From: Actinacidiphila bryophytorum
GTDB lineage: Bacteria; Actinomycetota; Actinomycetes; Streptomycetales; Streptomycetaceae
NCBI RefSeq assembly: GCF_016916835.1
Contig: NZ_JAFFIX010000004.1
Span: forward strand, 62,001-126,000
Length of the DNA: 64,000 bases
Direction of reading: 5' to 3'
The notes below the pieces were generated by a model. It had not been told where the DNA came from. It was given only the letters and a program-made list of their open reading frames with translations, and ran no database searches. Within the stretch, counting starts at the first letter, position 1, and the number at the start of each line of letters is the position of its first letter. This document shows, piece by piece, positions 59,634 through 64,000 of the stretch. The translations under genes and the position numbers were made by a program.

Positions 59634-61196
59634 ATGAAGAAGCAGCCGTCCGCGCTACGCGGCCCGGAGCGCCGCGCCGCGGATCGGACCGACATGGGCG
59701 CTGTCGTGCGGGCCCTCGTGCCGGAGGTCGCGCGGGACGCGGCACTGGCCTGTGGGCTGTTCGCGGTGTGCCTCGTGGTGAACAACCCGCGAGCGGTCGT
59801 GAGCGTGGCGTCCGCCGGGTCGGCCGACGGTGCGGTGCGGGGGCTGACCGTGGCCTGCCTGTGGTGGACGGCCACCGCCGCCCTGCTGGTCGCCGTCACG
59901 TTCCGCAGACGCCTCCCGGTGACGATGTTGGCCGTCTGCACGGCCGCCACCGCGTGCCATGTCGTCCTTGCAGTGCCTCCCATGGTCGTCGACACCGGCG
60001 TGCCGGTCGTGCTGTGCACGGTCGCCGCCCACCGGGGCCGTGCGGTGTCGCTCGCGGCGCTGGCCGCACTGATCGCTCTGGTCTCCGGGTGGAGCGCGTA
60101 CTACGCAAATCACGGGCGGCTGGCCCCGGGACTGCCCATGACCGCGACCCAGGTCTTCCACCGGACCCCCTCCGAGGCCGGGGACGCGCCCAGCGGCCCG
60201 GACGACGTCAGCACCCAGCTGCGTGACCCCTCGGCGAACGCCTGGAACACCGCATTCGTGTACGGCATCGCCCTCGTGGCCGCCTGGTCGACCGGCTACG
60301 GCGCCCGCAACCGCCGCGCGTACCTCGGCCAGCTCCACCAGCGCGCACAGGGCCTGGAACGCGAGCGCGACCAGCGGGCGACCCTTGCCGTCGCCGCCGA
60401 ACGTGCAAGGATCAGCCGTGAGATCCACGACGTCGTCGCGCACGGCCTGTCCGTCATCGTGATCCAGGCCCAGGGAGCAGCCGCCGCACTCGACGACGAC
60501 CCGGCCGAGACCCGAACGGCGCTGGAGGCGGTCGTCACGATCGGCCGCGACTCACTCGCCGACATGCGCCGGGTGCTCACCGCGACGAGCGGACCGGGTG
60601 ACTTGGCCGCGACGGGCGAGGACGGCGACGCCTGGCGCCCCCCGCCCGGACTGGGTCGGCTCCCCGCGCTGCTGGACCGGCTGAACCGAGCGGGCACACC
60701 GGTGCGGCTGCGCATCGAGGGCAGCCCCTCCGAACTGCCGACGGCGGTGGACCTGTCGGCGTACCGGATCGTCCAGGAGGCCCTGACGAACACCATCAAG
60801 CACGCGGGGGCCGGTGCCGCAGCGGACGTTCTCGTCGCCTACGACCCGAGCGAGGTCTGCGTGGAGATTCGCGACGATGGGCGCGGGCGGCAGCCAGTTG
60901 TGGGCGACGGCGGTGGACCCGGTGGTGCCGACGGGCCCATCGGCGTAGGCGACATGCGCGGCATCGGCGCCAAGGGCCTGCGCGGAATGCGGGAACGCGC
61001 CAAGCTGCTCGGCGGGAGTTTCACGGCGGGGCCTGGTCCGCACGGCGGTTTCGTCGTACGGACGGTCCTTCCGATACACGCGCCCGACCTGGCGGCCGCC
61101 GGGCCCGGCCCGGCGGCGCGTGGGACCGATCCGGCTCACGCACCTCGCGATCGCGCGGGGGTTCCGGGACCCGACATCCAGGACCAGGGCACGTGA
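59634..61196 (+). CDS. Sensor histidine kinase, NarL/DesK type
   Basis: The 520-residue protein has about six membrane helices (residues 30-230), one with A-C-L-W-W-T-A-T-A-A-L-L-V. A short coiled segment (L-E-R-E-R-D-Q-R-A-T-L-A) leads to HisKA_3 with acceptor His in S-R-E-I-H-D-V-V-A-H-G. The HATPase_c domain has E-A-L-T-N-T-I-K-H-A, D-D-G-R-G and G-L-R-G-M-R-E-R. A Pro/Ala-rich C-terminal tail follows. The start ATG is at 59634. GTGA couples it to its response regulator. Confidence 0.91.
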   Translation: MKKQPSALRGPERRAADRTDMGAVVRALVPEVARDAALACGLFAVCLVVNNPRAVVSVASAGSADGAVRGLTVACLWWTATAALLVAVTFRRRLPVTMLAVCTAATACHVVLAVPPMVVDTGVPVVLCTVAAHRGRAVSLAALAALIALVSGWSAYYANHGRLAPGLPMTATQVFHRTPSEAGDAPSGPDDVSTQLRDPSANAWNTAFVYGIALVAAWSTGYGARNRRAYLGQLHQRAQGLERERDQRATLAVAAERARISREIHDVVAHGLSVIVIQAQGAAAALDDDPAETRTALEAVVTIGRDSLADMRRVLTATSGPGDLAATGEDGDAWRPPPGLGRLPALLDRLNRAGTPVRLRIEGSPSELPTAVDLSAYRIVQEALTNTIKHAGAGAAADVLVAYDPSEVCVEIRDDGRGRQPVVGDGGGPGGADGPIGVGDMRGIGAKGLRGMRERAKLLGGSFTAGPGPHGGFVVRTVLPIHAPDLAAAGPGPAARGTDPAHAPRDRAGVPGPDIQDQGT

Positions 61197-61870
61197 TCAG
61201 CATCCTGCTCGTCGACGACCAGGCGCTGGTCCGGACCGGCTTCCGGCTGATCCTGGAACGGGCGCCCGACATGCGGGTGGTCGGCGAAGCCGGTGACGGC
61301 GCGCAGGCCATTGAAATGACCGTCGACCTGCAGCCGGACCTCGTGCTGATGGACATCCGCATGCCCGAGGTCGACGGAGTCGAAGCGACCCGCCGGATCT
61401 GCCGGGATGTGGCCGCCGCGCGGACCCGCGTGCTGGTCTTGACCACCTTCGATCTGGACGAGTACGTCTACGCCGCGCTTCTCGCCGGCGCCAGCGGGTT
61501 CCTGCTCAAGGACACCCTCGCGCCTGATCTGCTTTCGGCCGTCCGGGCCGTGGCCCGCGGTGACGCGGTCGCGGCACCCAGCGTGACCCGCCGGCTCCTG
61601 GAAAGGTACGTGGCGACCGCGCCTGCGCGGACCGAACCCAACGGCCGCCCGAGCCCCCTGACCGAGCGCGAGGCCGAAGTGCTCGTGCTCATCGCCCGCG
61701 GTCTGTCCAACGCGGAGATCGGTGGCCGCCTCCACCTGACCGAAGGCACCGTCAAGACCCATGTCAGCCGCGTACTGGCCAAGCTGGGACTCCGCGACCG
61801 CGTCCAAGCCGTCGTCCACGCCTACGAATCCGGGCTGGTCCGGCCCGGTGACACCGGGTCCCCCACCTGA
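61193..61870 (+). CDS. Response regulator, NarL/LuxR type
   Basis: The 225-residue protein has a receiver domain with V-D-D-Q-A-L-V, phospho-acceptor in V-L-M-D-I-R-M-P, L-T-T-F and L-L-K-D-T. The LuxR helix-turn-helix contains L-T-E-R-E-A-E-V-L-V-L-I-A-R-G-L-S-N-A-E-I and T-E-G-T-V-K-T-H-V. It overlaps the kinase by 4 bp. It is the last intact gene of module 5, about 250 bp before the last att junction. Confidence 0.93.
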   Translation: MISILLVDDQALVRTGFRLILERAPDMRVVGEAGDGAQAIEMTVDLQPDLVLMDIRMPEVDGVEATRRICRDVAAARTRVLVLTTFDLDEYVYAALLAGASGFLLKDTLAPDLLSAVRAVARGDAVAAPSVTRRLLERYVATAPARTEPNGRPSPLTEREAEVLVLIARGLSNAEIGGRLHLTEGTVKTHVSRVLAKLGLRDRVQAVVHAYESGLVRPGDTGSPT

Positions 61871-62123
61871 CCCGGCGCACAGGAGGGAAGGGGTGACCAT
61901 GTCCGGCCGCGGCAGGCCGCGGGCGCCGGTTCCGCATAGCGCCCTCGCCGTACGAGGGCTCGCCTGCTCTGCCCGATACCCATGCCGGCCACAAGCGGTC
62001 CAGCAGGCCACGAGCTTGGCCGGTACCTTGCCACCTCCCACGCGCAGGTAGGCCCGCCTTTTCTCCACAGGACCCGGCTTGCGGAGAGGCGCCCGCCACG
62101 TCGAACGCCCCGCATCCCGAAGG
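61871..62123. other. Spacer before the last att junction
   Basis: No convincing gene is seen between the response regulator and the arm motifs of J5. An AGGAGGGAAGGGGTGACCATG start-like site near 61881-61901 leads only into GC-rich sequence without a recognisable protein. Confidence 0.3.
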
Positions 62124-62290
62124 GTTGCAGTTCGGGTTGCATTCAGTCCCGTCCAGGGGCGTCCGAAGGACGCACTCCTCAACGCTGCTTCACAGATCAG
62201 AACGGTGGCGAACTCCGGCGTACGACGAGACGGAGAGTTGGAAAGCGTGTTGGGGGCAACCCCTCACGAGTTCGAATCTCGTATCCTCCG
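62124..62290. repeat. Junction J5: attR-like site
   Basis: The arm pair has diverged to GTTGCA-GTTCGG-GTTGCA (62124-62141). The core TTGGAAAGCG to ATCCTCCG is at 62238-62290, 114 nt from the arm as in J2-J4. After the core there is no GTGCCTCACCGGGCAC flank, no hairpin and no second arm pair. That is what an attR (P-O-B') would look like at the far end of the array. Confidence 0.85.
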
Positions 62291-62489
62291 GCACTGGTCC
62301 TCGCGCACAAACGCCCCCTCGGTCGCCGCTCTGACTCTGCGGGTCGGCTCCCTGAACGAGCAGCCAGGTGCCTGGAGGCACCCCGCCCGCGTGCGGGTCG
62401 CACCAGGGCTCAAGAGACGGTTGTACTCGCGGGGGTCAGGAGCGTCAGTTCCGTGCGTTGATGTCAGTGCCTCGTGGGGGGGTGTCCTT

Positions 62490-63266
62490 ATGTCAGAGGA
62501 TCCGATGTCGCCCAGGACCGACCTCGCAGCAACTCTCACAAAGATGAAGCGCTTCGACCCAGAGGGGGACTACTACGCGTTGACGATCGGCTCCGACCGC
62601 CGCGGGCAGCCTTTCTGGTCTGTGCAGTCTCACTGGGTCGGATGGTGCGAGAGGAACCCAAAATGGGAGCTTCGCGAGGCGCGTCTGGTCTCACCCGAAG
62701 CGATGAGCAAAGCATGGGCCACTATGGGCCAGGACTGGCTGGCGGTTCACGATCAGGCTTCTCTCGCCATCTTCTTTCAACTCGGTGGAAATGCGCTCGT
62801 CGGTAAAGAGGTTGCGGAAGCGCAACTTGCCGAGGTGATCGCACCTTCGGAATGCGTACGTGACGGGGTGGTCGAGGTCGGCGGAGCCGGTTTCATCAAC
62901 ACGGAACACCTTCCCGACGAGGCCGTCGGACGCCGGGCACCCACCAGGAAGCTCCGGATGAAAGTACTCAAGCGAGATAATTATCGTTGCGTGATTTGCG
63001 GGCGCAAGGCGACTGATCACGTGGACATTGAACTTCATGTACATCACCTAATTCCATGGCGAATGAAGCGGCCCACCGCCGAGGAGAATTTGGTCACACT
63101 TTGCGGTACATGTCATAAAGGACTCGATCCCGATTTCGAGCCGTCTCTGCGTGAACTTGCGAGCCTACCCGGCGGGGCGAGAATTCTGGATATGGAGAAC
63201 TCTGAGTTCAACGCCGAAGTGGCGCGCTACCGCGAGTACATCCAAAGTTTGCCATCAGACGAATAG
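62490..63266 (+). CDS. HNH endonuclease
   Basis: The 258-residue protein has an uncharacterised N-terminal half of about 150 residues (W-V-G-W-C-E-R-N-P-K-W-E-L-R). A C-terminal HNH domain has L-K-R-D-N-Y-R-C-V-I-C-G-R-K, E-L-H-V-H-H-L-I-P-W-R (catalytic His pair), E-E-N-L-V-T-L-C-G-T-C-H. The two C-x2-C pairs would bind zinc. Codon use is less GC-rich than neighbours (near 62975 and 63050), suggesting recent transfer. No methylase is adjacent, so it may be a lone defence or mobile-element nuclease. Confidence 0.87.
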   Translation: MSEDPMSPRTDLAATLTKMKRFDPEGDYYALTIGSDRRGQPFWSVQSHWVGWCERNPKWELREARLVSPEAMSKAWATMGQDWLAVHDQASLAIFFQLGGNALVGKEVAEAQLAEVIAPSECVRDGVVEVGGAGFINTEHLPDEAVGRRAPTRKLRMKVLKRDNYRCVICGRKATDHVDIELHVHHLIPWRMKRPTAEENLVTLCGTCHKGLDPDFEPSLRELASLPGGARILDMENSEFNAEVARYREYIQSLPSDE

Positions 63267-63595
63267 TCCTTCGACCGTTCGCAAGGAAACCACCATCCTG
63301 GAAGCCTCCTTCGACAAGGGCCTCCTCGGAGCCGGGGCGACGGCCACCGGATCTTGGTCTCCCAGGCGTTCGTGGGGCGCAGCGCTGTCGCTCGCGAGCA
63401 CGTGGTCGCGCTCGCGAGCCGCCCGTTGATCGGTCCGCAACCGGTTGCGCTGCCGGTCGCGGCGGCCCACCGTTCCTGGCACTCGCGGCAGGTCTTCCAT
63501 GGAGCCCCGCGCCCCACCGAGACGGGGGAATCGCCGGGCGCCCCTGAGTTCACTTGACTGGTAGGTCTACGGACACCTGGAGTATGGTGGCTTAT
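63267..63595. other. Gap between HNH gene and PIN-type toxin-antitoxin pair
   Basis: No supported gene is seen in these 329 bp. Open frames exist on both strands but none has a recognisable domain or good start. TTGACT at 63554-63559 may be the -35 of the antitoxin promoter. Confidence 0.35.
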
Positions 63596-63865
63596 ATGGT
63601 GAGTAAGAAAGTAACGGTGACGATTCCCGAGGATCTCCTTGACGAGATCCGAGCGGAGGCCGCCGAGCGCGGCCTGTCGGCATACGTTGCCGAGGCGCTA
63701 CGGGCCAAGCGCGACCGCGACCGGCTCCAGGAACTCGTCGGCTGGTTGGAGGAAGAACACGGCCCCGTCACTGAAGAGGAACGCGTGGCGGCCCTCGACG
63801 AGCTGAACAGGCTCGACGCCGAGCACAAGCACCGCCGGGCGGACAGCGCCGGAGAGGCCGCGTGA
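63596..63865 (+). CDS. Antitoxin of a PIN-type toxin-antitoxin pair
   Basis: The 89-residue protein starts K-K-V-T-V-T-I-P-E-D-L-L-D-E-I-R, a ribbon-helix-helix DNA-binding motif. The following A-A-E-R-G-L-S-A-Y-V-A-E-A-L-R is typical of antitoxins in this class. The charged C-terminal tail (E-E-E-R-V-A-A-L-D-E-L-N) would wrap the toxin. ATG 63596 or ATG 63584 may start it. GTGA overlaps the toxin gene. Confidence 0.82.
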   Translation: MVSKKVTVTIPEDLLDEIRAEAAERGLSAYVAEALRAKRDRDRLQELVGWLEEEHGPVTEEERVAALDELNRLDAEHKHRRADSAGEAA

Positions 63866-64000
63866 AGAAGCGCAGCGGTGAGCCCGGACCCGCACTCCGA
63901 GTCTTCGTTCTCGACTGCGAAGCCCTGTCCCTCGCCGTGCGCGGTGACCGAAAGATGATCGCCTGGCTCGACCTCGCCGCCCGGGGCGAAGCCGATGTCG
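63862..64000 (+). CDS. PIN-domain toxin (VapC-like), cut by the right edge
   Basis: Only 46 residues are visible. They include the strand R-V-F-V-L-D-C-E-A-L-S, with the first catalytic Asp of PIN nucleases. R-G-D-R-K-M-I-A-W-L-D follows. It starts with GTG overlapping the antitoxin stop. The family call rests on this first motif and on the antitoxin next to it. Confidence 0.7.
   Translation, partial: MKKRSGEPGPALRVFVLDCEALSLAVRGDRKMIAWLDLAARGEADV

Noticed and set aside
37338..62290. CRISPR array
   Set aside because: Repeat copies are kilobases apart with genes between them; no short regularly spaced repeats or cas genes exist in the window.
63227..63553. Possible transposase or hypothetical gene between the HNH gene and the PIN pair
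   Set aside because: Frames on both strands exist but show no motif, start signal or terminal inverted repeats.
1..64000. Biosynthetic gene cluster
   Set aside because: No polyketide synthase, peptide synthetase, terpene, lanthipeptide or similar core enzyme was seen; the ABC and two-component sets are without biosynthetic partners.

Overview
The window looks like a very GC-rich Streptomyces-type actinomycete chromosome. The evidence is two rodlins, two chaplins, a class E-like LAETG sorting signal, frequent GTG starts, GTGA/ATGA coupled operons, and an actinobacterial dnaX, ffs, recR and lysC neighbourhood.

Positions 1-37,425 are mostly ordinary chromosome. They hold an exopolysaccharide glycosyltransferase pair running off the left edge (1-1935) and an aerial-hypha coat cluster of rodlin, short chaplin, anchored chaplin, unknown secreted protein and rodlin (2315-5013). 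A GlxA-type regulator and DJ-1/PfpI protein follow (5181-6802), then a fused assimilatory nitrate reductase/flavoprotein (7240-11277) and an ABC exporter with its two-component system (13352-16933). Next come assorted regulators, secreted proteins and enzymes, including a GNAT/TetR/dehydrogenase locus with a double palindromic operator near 24.2 kb, then a USP, an S9 peptidase and SURF1. A sigma factor with a membrane protein, lysC, a DUF5063 gene, recR, ybaB, dnaX and ffs complete this part. A stem-loop repeat with conserved GGGAACTG loop is scattered between genes and is tandemly triplicated at 25.4-25.7 kb.

From the tRNA-Ser(GGA) gene at 37,338 to about 62,290 the window is an integration island. 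The 3' part of the tRNA gene, from the anticodon loop to the acceptor end, recurs five more times (39,087; 41,046; 44,191; 52,060; 62,238) without its 5' half. Each copy lies 112-114 nt downstream of a paired GTCTCA-N6-GTCTCA type motif. Most are followed by a long hairpin whose stem sequence varies while staying paired, and three also have a second GTCTCA pair about 120 nt after the core start. This is the architecture of attL, attP-like and attR sites left by serial insertions of related tyrosine-recombinase elements, yet no integrase lies in the window. Cargo between the copies: (1) HAD-like protein and a HigBA-type toxin-antitoxin; (2) P-loop kinase and a second toxin-antitoxin pair; (3) WXG-like protein, polymorphic toxin and putative immunity protein; (4) ATPase with a nuclease-like tail, FtsX-type ABC transporter and two-component system; (5) ABC-2 transporter, OmpR-type two-component system, two gene remnants, a serine hydrolase and a NarL-type two-component system. 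Beyond the last copy are an HNH endonuclease and a PIN-type toxin-antitoxin pair cut by the right edge.

The most notable structure is this integron-like array of cargo modules at one tRNA gene with a repeated composite att module and no local recombinase.
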